Program-made: the position numbers and the translations under genes
Shown: piece by piece, positions 35,265 through 47,200 of the stretch
Numbering within the stretch: the stretch's first letter is position 1
Layout of the letters: each line of letters starts with the position of its first letter
The notes under the pieces: generated by a model
Seen by the model: the letters and a program-made list of their open reading frames with translations, nothing else
What the model was told of the DNA's origin: nothing
Database searches by the model: none
From: Monoplex corrugatus
Taxonomy: Eukaryota; Mollusca; Gastropoda; Littorinimorpha; Ranellidae
Assembly: GCA_030674185.1 (NCBI GenBank)
Contig: CM060307.1
Span: forward strand, 63,875,653 to 63,939,652
Direction: 5' to 3'
DNA: 64,000 nt

Positions 35265-38200
35265 CTATTGATTTACAAATGTATCTCGAAGTTTAAATGC
35301 CTTGTATAAATAAATAGCAAACTGCTTTACTACAGATTCGTCTTTGGATGAGAGTAACATTACCAATCTAAACAAACATGGTCGTCTAAAAAAATTAATA
35401 GGTATAAATTTCGCTCTGAACTGAATCAAATTTTGACAAACCAAGGCAAAATGTAGTTCATCATCAACATCCATACCACAAAGGGGACATAATAAATCAT
35501 TTTCAGCAACTTTCCTGTGATAAAAGTGATGTTTCTTCAAATCAGAAATTCCAAATCTAAACTTGGTCATAACCCTCTTAATATGCCTGTCTATTGGTAA
35601 TGACAAATACAGTGGGAAGCAATGCGATGGATTAATCAAACGGTACATACTGTATCTATTACTGTCCTCCATATTTGAATGCCAGTTTTGCCATTGGTTG
35701 TCAATTAATCTATCACGAAGAGAGCGTAAAAACACACCTTTACTTCCAACACCCTGATTAATCCAAGCATAACCAAATCCATTTTCAAATAACATCCGTC
35801 TGACTGTTGATACCCAGTTTGCCTTTCCTCTTTCATCTAATAAGCAAAGCATGTTATAAGCCTTTTTGGGTAACCTAGATCGGTTCATTTGAGTTAGTTT
35901 TATCCAATAGCGAATGCATCTAACTGCTGAAAGAATATGCAAGGGATATCTGTTAGTCTCAGCATAAACAAGATTATTTGGTGTTCTTAAAGATACTCCC
36001 AGAAATTTTTTGAGCGCAAATAAATGTATTTTTTCACAATGCGTAACTGCAGCATCTAGACCCCATATTTCTGCACCATACAATATTATCGGTTGGATTT
36101 GAGAATCAAAAAGTTTAATAAACAAGTGGAAAGAGCTATTGTTTAACCTCCTCAAATTCTGCATAATAGATAATAAACCTCTTTTACCCTTATCTGCAAT
36201 ATCTTTACAGGCAAAAGTGAAACTTAGACGAGTCGAAAAATAAATACCTAAATATTTGTACACATTAACAACAGACATCATAACACCACTGAAAAACCAT
36301 CTTTCCCTTGCAGCCAGATATCCACCTTTTCTGAAGACAATGATGTTGCTTTTAGACATATTAACTTTTAACTGAAGCCGAGAAGCAGATCTGTCTAAGC
36401 TATCCAACTGTCGTTGAAGACCTATCACTGTTTCCGCTAATAGCACAATGTCGTCTGCAAAAAGCAAAATAAATAATTCTAAAGCATCATTCAAAAAACA
36501 GGCTCCATGACGACCGTTTTCAGTAACTTCTCTAGTAACCTCATTAATGAATAAAGAAAAGAAAATAGGACTACATACATCCCCTTGCTTCACACCAGCT
36601 GTACAGTTGATACAATCAGACAAAGCACTTCCACATCTCACTCTTGCCTTAACACTTTCATACATACTCATAACACATTTAAACAGTTTTCCATTAACGC
36701 CATTTTTTAACAAAATAGGCCATAATAAACTTCTGTTGATTGAATCAAAGGCTTTCTCAAAATCAATAAAGGCAACATAAAGTTTGCGATTTAATGTAAA
36801 TTGCTTCTGAACAAGTGCCATCAGTGTAAACATATGATCTATAGTAGAATAATCTCTCTTGAAACCAGCCTGAAATTCCTCAGTTATATTATTTGCCTCG
36901 ACCCATTTTTGCAGTCTACTGTTAATTATTGTGCTATACACTTTACTGGTTATGTCACAAATAGATATGCCTCTATAGTTATTAGGATCATTAACATTAC
37001 CTTTTTTATAGAGAGGAATAACAATGGATTCGGACCAGTTCTTTGGGAAGATGCCGTTATCAAACAAAAAGTTATAGAATGTCACTAGAAAACCAACAAC
37101 ATGATCGCATCCAACAGCATTTTTCAACAATTCACCGATGACTCCATCTAGACCAGCTGATTTGCCATTTTTTAATTTTCTTAGAGCTACTAGTACCTCA
37201 TGTGTGGAGATTGGTTCATTTAAATGCTGTATTTCTTCATTCGCTTCATTTTCTATTTCTTCTAAATTATCAACATTATTCGAAGCATCTTTCTGCAGCA
37301 AGTCTTTGAAATGCCTAAACCATGTTTCAATACATACTGTATTTCTAGGCTGTTTTCTTTTCGAAGAAATCATACTGATGGTGCTCCAAAAGCCTTTCTG
37401 GTCATTCATTGAGTTTACTAGCTTGTCTATCAAAGCCATATTGTACTGCTCTTCCTTAAACTTTTTAAACTTATTGTATTCACGTCTTGCACGGCAATAA
37501 TTATATCTATCATTTGCAAGTAAAGTGCGTCTAAAAATCTGCAATGAATTTCGAACTTTCTTCTTTAGAGTAACACATTCCTTGTCAAACCAGGGATTCG
37601 CTTTTTTACGCCTACCAATAATAACACTTTTTTTCATACACTGAGCTGCGTCTTTTATACAAGAATTAAACAATTCTAGAGCAACATTTATATCAGAGTA
37701 CACCATGCCTCTAGCTGTCTCTAGTCTTTGGTTTAGTTCCCCTGATCTTAAGTTATGAGTGTATGTTCCTTGAAAATCTTCATCCCAAACAAACTTATCT
37801 AATGAATGCGAAAAATCCTCTTTTTGTTCCAATACGCAGTTGCTATCTTTCATGTGAAACCTAAACTCTACAGGCATGTGGGTGGATTCTATCCGATCTG
37901 CAACGTTAAGATGACAACAATCAGCTATCCTGCTATATAAATCACAAGACATGATAAAATAATCATTAACACTGCACCCAGAATCAGAAATAAACGTGTA
38001 ACGTCCATGAGAATCCCCATGGCACTCACCATTTAAAACATGTAGATCAAAAACACTGCACATGTTCAGTAATAGTTTGCCATAATTATTTAGTTTGTCA
38101 TCCTCAGAGTGCCTATTTGTATACACTGGCTGACTGTTCAATCCCAAGACAGAATCATTATCATGATCTTTACATACATGGGAAATATTTGCGATTCTAC

Positions 38201-38948
38201 TATTCAGGTCTCCACATATCAAAATGAAAACATCATCAGACTCAATCAAAAAGTCACACAGAAAATCTTCTAGCAAAGAAATGCCATTATCACAATCAAA
38301 AAATGAATAATAAGGAGAACCCTCTGGAGGACGATACGTGCATACAAACAACACATCTTTCTCTGTACCAAACAAAAATTTGTTTATAAGAAAAACACAC
38401 GTGTTATGAACATTGGTTTCAATTTCCTTTACATATTTACATAGATTTCTTTTAATAAGACACACAACACCTCCAGATCGTCTCCCCTGCATAGACAACT
38501 TCTGAGCAGGTTTATAGAACATTTCAAAATCAGTGAAGCAATTGTTATGAAAAGTATCAAGAAATGTTTCAAAAATGCAAACAAGATCAAATGGTTGAAT
38601 GTAATTAACAAATTCATTGTTATGTAACTTTGACAATAAGCCATCAACATTCCAACTAAGAAATGAAAAGGAGCAATTTATACTACTTTGTACAAGGGAC
38701 TGAACCCCATGATCAACCACACTGTCAGTGTCACTCCTAACATTTGCCACACTTGGCCTATCTAAGCATGTTTGGCTTGACACATAGCCAGGTGAAGCGA
38801 CCACCAAGTTAGCAACATCGAGTGCGCTGCCAACATAGTTTGCACGTGAAGGTGACGGTTCACTATAACTGTCGACCTGAACCTGGAAAACCGGTGCTAG
38901 GGCAATTTGTCTACCCTCAGCAAAAACTGTCACAGGCCGGCCACACCC
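35265..38948 (-). CDS. LINE ORF2: endonuclease-reverse transcriptase
   Basis: About 1,228 codons are open after the TAG of ORF1. A ~90-residue linker precedes an APE-type endonuclease: SFLSWNVDGLLSKL, FETFLD, CTYRPPEGSPY, LICGDLNSR, and near its end RIESTHMPVEF, where Thr sits in place of the Asp of the usual SDH motif. The reverse transcriptase follows: KSAGLDGVIGELLK, VIPLYKKGN, NNYRGISI, VAFIDFEKAFDSINR, GVKQGDVCSPIFFSLFINEV, the LLFADDIVLLA catalytic box and YKYLGIYF. A C-terminal CPLCG…H…C zinc finger is at about residue 1160. No ATG lies before about residue 138, inside the endonuclease. Confidence 0.9.
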   Translation of the reverse strand, partial: GCGRPVTVFAEGRQIALAPVFQVQVDSYSEPSPSRANYVGSALDVANLVVASPGYVSSQTCLDRPSVANVRSDTDSVVDHGVQSLVQSSINCSFSFLSWNVDGLLSKLHNNEFVNYIQPFDLVCIFETFLDTFHNNCFTDFEMFYKPAQKLSMQGRRSGGVVCLIKRNLCKYVKEIETNVHNTCVFLINKFLFGTEKDVLFVCTYRPPEGSPYYSFFDCDNGISLLEDFLCDFLIESDDVFILICGDLNSRIANISHVCKDHDNDSVLGLNSQPVYTNRHSEDDKLNNYGKLLLNMCSVFDLHVLNGECHGDSHGRYTFISDSGCSVNDYFIMSCDLYSRIADCCHLNVADRIESTHMPVEFRFHMKDSNCVLEQKEDFSHSLDKFVWDEDFQGTYTHNLRSGELNQRLETARGMVYSDINVALELFNSCIKDAAQCMKKSVIIGRRKKANPWFDKECVTLKKKVRNSLQIFRRTLLANDRYNYCRARREYNKFKKFKEEQYNMALIDKLVNSMNDQKGFWSTISMISSKRKQPRNTVCIETWFRHFKDLLQKDASNNVDNLEEIENEANEEIQHLNEPISTHEVLVALRKLKNGKSAGLDGVIGELLKNAVGCDHVVGFLVTFYNFLFDNGIFPKNWSESIVIPLYKKGNVNDPNNYRGISICDITSKVYSTIINSRLQKWVEANNITEEFQAGFKRDYSTIDHMFTLMALVQKQFTLNRKLYVAFIDFEKAFDSINRSLLWPILLKNGVNGKLFKCVMSMYESVKARVRCGSALSDCINCTAGVKQGDVCSPIFFSLFINEVTREVTENGRHGACFLNDALELFILLFADDIVLLAETVIGLQRQLDSLDRSASRLQLKVNMSKSNIIVFRKGGYLAARERWFFSGVMMSVVNVYKYLGIYFSTRLSFTFACKDIADKGKRGLLSIMQNLRRLNNSSFHLFIKLFDSQIQPIILYGAEIWGLDAAVTHCEKIHLFALKKFLGVSLRTPNNLVYAETNRYPLHILSAVRCIRYWIKLTQMNRSRLPKKAYNMLCLLDERGKANWVSTVRRMLFENGFGYAWINQGVGSKGVFLRSLRDRLIDNQWQNWHSNMEDSNRYSMYRLINPSHCFPLYLSLPIDRHIKRVMTKFRFGISDLKKHHFYHRKVAENDLLCPLCGMDVDDELHFALVCQNLIQFRAKFIPINFFRRPCLFRLVMLLSSKDESVVKQFAIYLYKAFKLRDTFVNQ

Positions 38949-39226
38949 CTATCTTAATTCTACCAGATTATTCTTATCATCTAAATAGTACTTCTTGCCA
39001 TCAACAATCAAATGATCATGTACAAGCATTGCTCTTTTGCCCTCTTCACGAGCCTTTTTAAGATATGGTGTTAACAGTTTCCTGACATTTCTTACTCTCA
39101 CAGTAAAGTCTTCACTAATGAATAGGGTTGTTCCTTGCAGCTTCTTTCTGGCTTTCAGGATGGCTTGTTTTTGTTTATAGAATGTGCAGCAAGCCATAAC
39201 TGGAGAGTCCATTTTTGAATTTATGC

Positions 39227-39227
<1 letters not shown>
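38949..39227 (-). CDS. LINE ORF1, C-terminal fragment
   Basis: The open segment encodes KQKQAILKARKKLQG, TLFISEDFTVRVRNVRKLL and EEGKRAMLVHDHLIVDGKKY, and stops at TAG 38949-38951. This is the pattern of the end of the RRM and the C-terminal domain of L1-type ORF1 nucleic-acid-binding proteins. The coiled coil and most of the RRM are lost by 5' truncation. An ATG at 39212 gives only 87 residues and is unlikely to be the original start. Confidence 0.7.
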
Positions 39228-39229
<2 letters not shown>

Positions 39230-39300
<71 letters not shown>

Positions 39301-39358
39301 GTGTGTGTGCGTGTTTGTGTGTTGTGTGTGTGTATGTGTGTGTGAGAGTATGTATAGT

Positions 39359-39393
<35 letters not shown>

Positions 39394-39440
39394 GTGTGTG
39401 TGTATATATATGTATAGTCTATAGAGTGTGCGTGTGAGTG

Positions 39441-39489
<49 letters not shown>

Positions 39490-39517
39490 GTCTAGAGAGA
39501 GAGAGCGTGTGTGTGTG

Positions 39518-39600
<83 letters not shown>

Positions 39601-39760
39601 GTGTGTGCGTGTGCGTGTGTGTGCACGCGCACGCACAATCGTGAGTATGGGTGTATGCACGTACGTGTGTTTGTTTGTGTATGTGTGACTAGCTTGCGTG
39701 CGTGTGTGTGTGCTTGCGTGCGTGTGTGTGTGCTTGCGTGTGTGTGTCCTTGCGTGTGTG
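39230..39760. repeat. Compound (GA)n and (TG)n microsatellite
   Basis: (GA)n at 39231-39297 and 39360-39390. (TG)n at 39440-39486 and 39508-39620, with GC-containing variants to 39760. Confidence 0.95.
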
Positions 39761-40451
39761 CAGGCACGTCTGTGTGTGCGAACATGCACGTGCGTGTTTC
39801 TGTCTGCAGAAAAGGACTTTGGTCAGAAAGGAATTTTGAGCCGTTGAAGAAATGCTATCTACAAAACTGGGGCCACTGGACCTGTCGTGGGGAAAATCGT
39901 TAACGCATCGATCTAAATGGGTCTGTTTTACTGAGAATGATCCAAATGATGCAAATATCTTTCAGTAAAAAATTTTGGGCTCTGAGAATGCAGACTGCTT
40001 ACCCGATCTTGACAAAACCGATGCACACAAGGTTTCCTCAGAGTTTCTAGGTTATTTATTGACAACCCCCTTTCTTTTTTCCTTCAAATGTACGACCTCA
40101 AGGTAAACGTAGTTCCAATACATTTGGGTAACTAAAATTCTATAACTCTCCAGGGTTTTCATTCGTTAGTTCGCTGGTTTGTTTTTAAATCCATTTTGTT
40201 GTTCTAGTGCTGCTCTTCCACAGTAGCCCCAATGGGCCACTGCGCATTTCTGATATTTCTGAACAGAGGGCAAAATTCTAGAAACTCCCTGGATAATGTC
40301 CGGACCAACCAAATCAGTTGTTTTTCCAGATCTCTTCCACGCCTGAACAAAGGTATGTCTATGCTGACCAGCAAGGTTTTACACAAGAACCAGACAAGTC
40401 GCTTTCTGGCGTCAGCAGTTCACACCTCCTTCCCCCGCCTGTTTGCCTCTC

Positions 40452-40483
40452 TTGTGTGTGTGCGTGTGCGTGTGCGTGCGTGC

Positions 40484-40556
<73 letters not shown>

Positions 40557-40620
40557 CGTGCGTGTGTGCGTGCATGCGTGCGTGTGTGTGTGTGTTGTGT
40601 GTGCACGTTCGCACGCGTAT
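40452..40620. repeat. (TG)n microsatellite with TGCG variants
   Basis: Imperfect at both edges, pure TG in the centre. Confidence 0.95.
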
Positions 40621-41424
40621 GTATGTGTATGGGTAGGAGGGAGAGTGCGATGTGTGTATCGATTTTCTAATTCTGTGCCTGATTGTTCCGTTCCCCACAT
40701 TTCAGACATCATGACCCTAACAGGCTATATCTATATTTCATTTTGTTTTGGAAAAGACTCTCCAGCAGCTCAAGATTTTCCATGATTTTCTATGACATGG
40801 GAAAAAAAGCTGGTCATATGTTTGATATGGAATTCATTAATGTTGCTAAAGACTGGTTAGTCCTCAAGGGCACATTTATAGCATGCAGTGCATACAGACA
40901 GAACATACAAAGTTACTAGTTATTCAAGAGGAATTCACTGCACTCACACAACTCCGAATACACTATAACACAAATCTGCCAACATTTATCCGGTAGACTC
41001 CTTGAGCCTGCGCTAGCAAGGTCTTGAAATGGGAAGGGAGCAGGACATGAAACACTGACACCATCAGAATGATTGGAGCATTAAGATGGGGCAATGAACA
41101 AGTCGCCTCTCTTTCTATCATTATCTTTGTAAACAGAAAACAATTTGTTTGTGTGGAAGTATGTATATATTCATGCACGCACATATGTGTGCAGAGTGCA
41201 TGTACGAGTGCGTTATGTGTGAGAGTGTGCCCATGTGAGTGAGTATGTGTGTGTGTGTGTGTGCGCGCATGCCTATGCACATCCTACTTTGTGAAAATAT
41301 ATCATAAAATATTTCTGTTGTCTGCAGGTTAACTTTACCGTTAATATGTATCAATTTCAACTTAATCAAAAGTTTGTGTGATGTTGTTTTCATGTTTCCA
41401 TAATCCAACGAACACTGATGTGGC

Positions 41425-41600
41425 ATACAGGATTATAACATGTGTATATGATGTTCTGCGTGCCTATATATACATACAAAAGGGTTAAGCATCTATCAGG
41501 TCTGCAATATGTTGACCTGAAAGACTGGCTATATCTTGACCCTTTACCTGACCAAACCAGACCAACTGATATCCAGGCGTCTGTCATCCTACCTCAATGT
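41425..41600 (-). mobile_element. Diverged SINE copy (family A)
   Basis: It shares AGGTCTGCA-ATATGTTGACCTG (41498-41519), with the AGGGTTAA run just upstream, and TGATGTTCTGCGTG with the copy at 50.35 kb. Confidence 0.5.
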
Positions 41601-42539
41601 ATAACATTCATCAAGGCATGATGACAGACACCAGGATACCACGTAGCATGCAGACAAGCATGAAATATTATAACCGCGCTGCAATAGTACAGCTATTGGA
41701 GCCAATGTCAGTTTTTGGTGTGTTTTTTTTTTGAAGATCATGCCCATTCCTCTACCTCACAGCTTCCCCAAAACATTCTCAGATGGGTGGACTCGAGGCT
41801 ACACACAAGATTTTTCAAAGCCCATGCCAGGCCTCAGTCCATTTCGTTCAGTCTGAAAAGCACTTGCTTAAACTGCCTGTATTAGATGGCAGGCTCAGTC
41901 TCCCTTTCTCCCTTTCATAACTATAACCTTGAAAAAAACAACTGACCAGTGTCATGTAAATGTTATGGTATCGGATCCTTATTCAGTCAGATATTTTATG
42001 CAAATTTGTTAAATTCTGTCCATAAAAAGTAGACATTTTCACCAAGGGTTTTTACAGTTTTCTGGTTCAGTGACCAAAATGAAGAGTCATGCACTATGAA
42101 ACATAACATGAGACCTGGGTCAGATCTTTGAAGGCAATTTAAATAAAAATAAACAGTGAAGAATTTGTTTACATGCTTTTACCACAGACAGATCTAGACG
42201 CCAAAGGCCAATCTTGAATTAGTCTTTCCATTTTGAAAGAGAAAGGAAGAAAGATTTTTTTAGACAGAAAGAGCACACAAACAAATGAACAAGAGGTAAG
42301 CAAACAAATACCAACCAACTCACCAACCATCAACAAACCAACCAACCAACCAACAACCACATTAAGAAGAAAGAAAAAACACCAAACTATTTAACAGAGA
42401 AATAATACAGAAAATGAATAAAACAAAAAACCAAACAAGTAATCAAATAGGGAAACAAAAACAACAAACCACCACCACCAACAACAACAAAAAATGAACC
42501 AGACTCAGAAGACACATAAATTCAAAGACAACAACTCAC

Positions 42540-42647
42540 CTAGATTGTAAACTAAGGCGTCTGTCAGTTTCTGGTCTACGAGCTCCCAGAGTAATACTTC
42601 CTGATCTTGCTCTTGACAGCTCATCTTCCGTCTGTTTCAATGCGGAC
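42540..42647 (-). CDS. Coiled-coil protein, exon 8
   Basis: Acceptor CTTTCAG|GTCCGC and donor CAATCTAG|GTGAGT border 108 bp. Both ends split codons (phase 2), joining exon 7 (…AG|G) and exon 9 (AG|G), each giving Arg. The peptide is SALKQTEDELSRARSGS, then ITLGARRPETDRRLSLQS. The Arg/Ser-rich end contains RRLSL, a PKA-like site (inference). It is the last exon before the 27.6-kb intron. Confidence 0.85.
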
Positions 42648-43295
42648 CTGAAAGTGAAAATTGAGTTTCAACATTAATTCACTCCCTTTAAATGATAAAG
42701 AATCAGAAAATAGCTTCACACTTTACCTTTAACACATCAAAAGATATTTTCCTCTAGAATACTGCCATAAAGAGAACAGAATGTAGGCCTGATTAGTGCA
42801 ATATTTACAGACCTTTATATAACTGTGTTAGCACAAAAGTATGAGCAAATGGCAGACACATACTGAAGAAAAATTTCAACATTAGAAGGAAACCTCGAAC
42901 ACAAAAGGAAAGTTCAAGGTATAAACTGATGCTTTTATGTCTCTTACAGCTCATTAAGTCTTCGGGCTTACACCTGTCTGCTGTCTATTCTTTTTGCCAT
43001 AAATAAACATTATTGAAGACCATAAACTATTCCTTCTGTCTTAACATATTCCTACTTGTCACAAATATACACACAGATCATCACAAAATTGTAAAATACA
43101 AAACAGCTAAATAGATAAATAAATAAATAAAATACATAAATACATGAGAAAAATCATCAATATTCACATTTCCTTCTGCTCTTCCCCTTGCCCAAATACA
43201 GTTGACTAGAAAAGTAAAATAAACCAAAATAACATAAAAGAAACAAAGCTAACTTGAATTAGATAAATTTACAAACAGTAAAACATGTAAATTAC
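42648..43295 (-). other. Intron 7 of the coiled-coil gene
   Basis: AT-rich, 648 bp; nothing recognised. Confidence 0.7.
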
Positions 43296-43399
43296 CTGAG
43301 ATTGTGTTCTGTCTCCATGAGGTGAGACACCTGTTTCTGTAGGTCTGCCTGTGACGTCAACAACTCCAACAGTTCCTGGTGTAAAGACCATGCTGGACT
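43296..43399 (-). CDS. Coiled-coil protein, exon 7, with (UG)n at its 3' splice site
   Basis: The acceptor is TGTGTGTGCAG|AGTCC and the donor CAATCTCAG|GTAATT. The exon is 104 bp, starts phase 0 and ends with two bases of a split Arg. The peptide is SPAWSLHQELLELLTSQADL, then QKQVSHLMETEHNL. On the transcript the normal polypyrimidine tract is replaced by about 200 nt of nearly pure (UG)n. Skipping this exon would shift the frame. Confidence 0.85.
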
Positions 43400-44267
<868 letters not shown>

Positions 44268-47200
44268 CTGAGTATGAATGGTGTGCTGGATGGTTTCAAT
44301 CTTCTGTTCCAGGGTATGTACGCTACGTGTTCTGACCACAGTCACCACTTCCTGCACCGCTCCCTCCGCTTCTTTCAGGTTTTGCTCCAGTTCCGCAATG
44401 CGAGTTTCCAGACGAGAGATTTCTGCTCGGAGCTGAAGTGTTTCTGCAGACTGCCTGTCTCCAGAAGCCTTCCTACTGCTGCTATCAACACCAGCAAATG
44501 GAGATGACACCTGCTGGGAGACCGAGTGGGACTGAAGATCCTGGAGTTGAGCCTTGAGAGCTGCATTCTCTTCCAGAGCATCATGCAGAGAGAGGATTTT
44601 CACTGACTGTGCGGGTAATTGAACACCAATAGAGTTAGAGCTACAAGGCTCCTCTGAAGAAACCACATTACTTTGCTCGTACTGATGAGTACCTTCAGGT
44701 CCTGAACGGGCATCCTTCAGCTCTTTTTCCAGCTGAGCAATTCTAGATAAGAGAGACGCTTCATTGTCTGAAGTCTTTGAACTCATAGCACCTTCCTGAG
44801 ACGACTGCACACTTTGCACTGTCAGGTTTGAACACACCTGTGGTGGTGAAGAATACTGTAGACTAGGACTAGACATAGAGGAGCTAGACACACTTGCTCC
44901 AGGGAGGAGGACAGTATGGCTTTGGGCCTGGACAGCCTGCATGGTGGGTTCCCGGGACACCCCCCCTGCTAGCTGTAGGCACCTGGACTCAGAATCTTTC
45001 AACTCCACAAGCACCTTGGAATGTTCCTGCTTAAGCCTTGAATTTTCCTGTTCTAGTTCTTTATATCTCTCACACACATCATCCATCTCTTCACGTAACA
45101 CCTGGATCTCCTGCCGGAGATCACACTCTCGCTGAGACTGACTGTCAAGCTGGTTCTCAATCTTCTTCTCACTGTTTTCCAGTGCTGACAGTTTTTCTTC
45201 ATACTCTGATCGGACAGCTTCTAACTTTGTTTGCACAAGCTTTCGCTCTGTCTGAGCATCTTGCAGCTGCCTCTGCTCTGTTTCAATCTGGAAAGCCAGG
45301 TTTTCATTCCTTGACTGCTCACAATCAAACTGATTTTGAAGTGACTCGATTTTCTGAGACAGAGTGGAGTTTTCAGAGGTTAAAGATGCCACTTTTTCTT
45401 TCCATTCATCCTCCTGCTGCAAAAGAAATGACACTTCTTCCTCTAGTTCATCAGCCACTTTAGCTCGGTGACGGGCACGATCCAGATGTGTGCGAAGAGC
45501 AACTTCATTTTCCTCCAGCTCCATTACTCTCTCCATCAAACGATCTTCAGACTGTTCCAACAGATGGAGTTTGTCTGTCAACTGTCTCCTGTCTACTTCC
45601 CCAGCTGTGGCTTGCTCCAGGCTGCAAGACAGTCTCTGATTGGCTGATTCCAATTCTTGAACTCGCGCAAAGAGTTCTGGCACTTTGGTAGTATTTGATT
45701 CTTGAAGACCCTCAGTGTCAACAGACGCATCTACAGTGTCATGTGAGGCTTGGCTCTGGGAAAAGGATTCTTTGGTCATCTGTAACTGATTAACATACTG
45801 ATCTTTTTCCTGCAAATGACTTTTTGCTGATTCAAGTTCTTCGCAAAGCTGCTGTTCACGCTCTTCAAGATCAATAATTCTGGACATGAATGTGCTTTCC
45901 GCATCTTGCAGTACAGTCAACTTTTGCTGAAGATGCAGCTCAGTTTCTGAAACTTGTGTATTAAAGTCAGTCTGTGCATGCCGATCACACAGATCTCTGT
46001 TGTTGGTTTCCATCTGTAATTTATCCAGTCCTGCTTGGCTGTTCTGCAACTGATCTTCCAAAGTTTTATTTACAGCCTCTAGGTCAACTACTTTACTTTT
46101 AAGCTGTTCATTTTCTGATTCTTGTTTGCTGAGTTCCTGCATCACAGAGTCAAGCTTAGACTTAATTTCTGTACGAGACACCTGAAGGTCATTTACACTG
46201 GTCTGTAAACCTTTAAGTTCTTCTGAATCTTCCCTGCTTCTCTCCTCTTGTTTGTCCACCTGCAGATTGAGTGCTTCATTCTGTTGCTTCATCAACCTTA
46301 CCTCTTCCTTGAGCTCAGTATTCTCAGTTTCTAAAGGCACAATGACACTTTGTTCGACGTCAGTGATCTGCTCTAGCAAATCCTTTTCTCGTTTCTCCAG
46401 TTCCTGAAGCTTCTGACACATCTGGCTGTGATCTTCCTGATGCCTTCCCATCTGGACCTCCATAGATGTTATCTTTTCTTGAAGAATGACTTCTCTTTCC
46501 TGCAGGGTTTTCTCGTTTTCTTGTAGATTGTGAAGTTCTTGAGTTTTTTGTTCAAGGCTGCCAGCAAACCTCTGCTGAGTTTCCAGTTCTTGTTTCAGTG
46601 ACAACAGTTCTACTCTAAACTGATCAATTTGTTCATCTTTTTCACTGGCTTCTTTCAACAGCTGGTCCACTCTTCCTGGCTGACTGTAGCTTCCTCAGAA
46701 ACTTGACTCAGCCTCCTGTCCGTCTCTAGCTTGGAACTTTGCTCAGCTAAGATCTGAGACTTCAAGGAATCTTCAGCCTGACCCAAACTTGATATTTGGG
46801 TTTCTAGATCTTTAACTGTTTCTTTCAGCTGTTCCACTTCCTTGTGAAGATTTGCTGCTTCCTCAAGTAATGCCTGCTTTTCATCCTTCGAACAACTTAT
46901 CTGAGATTCAAGTTCCTGCATACGACCTTTTTCTTGTTCCAACAACTTGCAGATTTCTTGTTCCTTCTTCTGGTAAACTTCAAGATCAGCTACAAGTCGC
47001 TGAAGATCAGCCACCTCCTGCTGAAGAGACTTTGTATCTTGGTTAAGTTGGGATACTGTCTCTTGCAGCTGGGCATTAAGCACATGACTATCAGACAAAT
47101 CTAACTCGACTTTTCGCAAGGCATCTTCAAGGTTTTGTTTCTGCAACAACAGTTCTGACACGTTCACCTTTTGCGCTTCTTGTTCTTTGGAGCTGGCTTC

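Larger units (their letters stand above)
35189..39229 (-). mobile_element. LINE with intact ORF2, 5'-truncated in ORF1
   Basis: It runs on the minus strand from about 39229 to 35189. It has the C-terminal end of ORF1, a single TAG, an uninterrupted ORF2 in the same frame, a short 3' UTR with AATAAA (35193-35198), and a CGTT-repeat tail. Both flanks are (GA)n/(TC)n microsatellite, so it sits inside or beside such a repeat. The intact ORF2 suggests recent insertion. Confidence 0.88.
39761..42539. other. Non-coding 5' part of intron 8
   Basis: It holds a TG array (40455-40620), a SINE (41425-41600) and a CCAA-rich stretch (42300-42360). No exon found. Confidence 0.55.

Noticed and set aside
38822..39061. 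Plus-strand open frame across the LINE ORF1/ORF2 joint
   Set aside because: It is antisense to the LINE proteins, which have clear domain motifs.
45038..45463. Plus-strand open frame inside exon 6
   Set aside because: It is a shadow of the Glu/Gln/Leu-rich minus-strand coding sequence.
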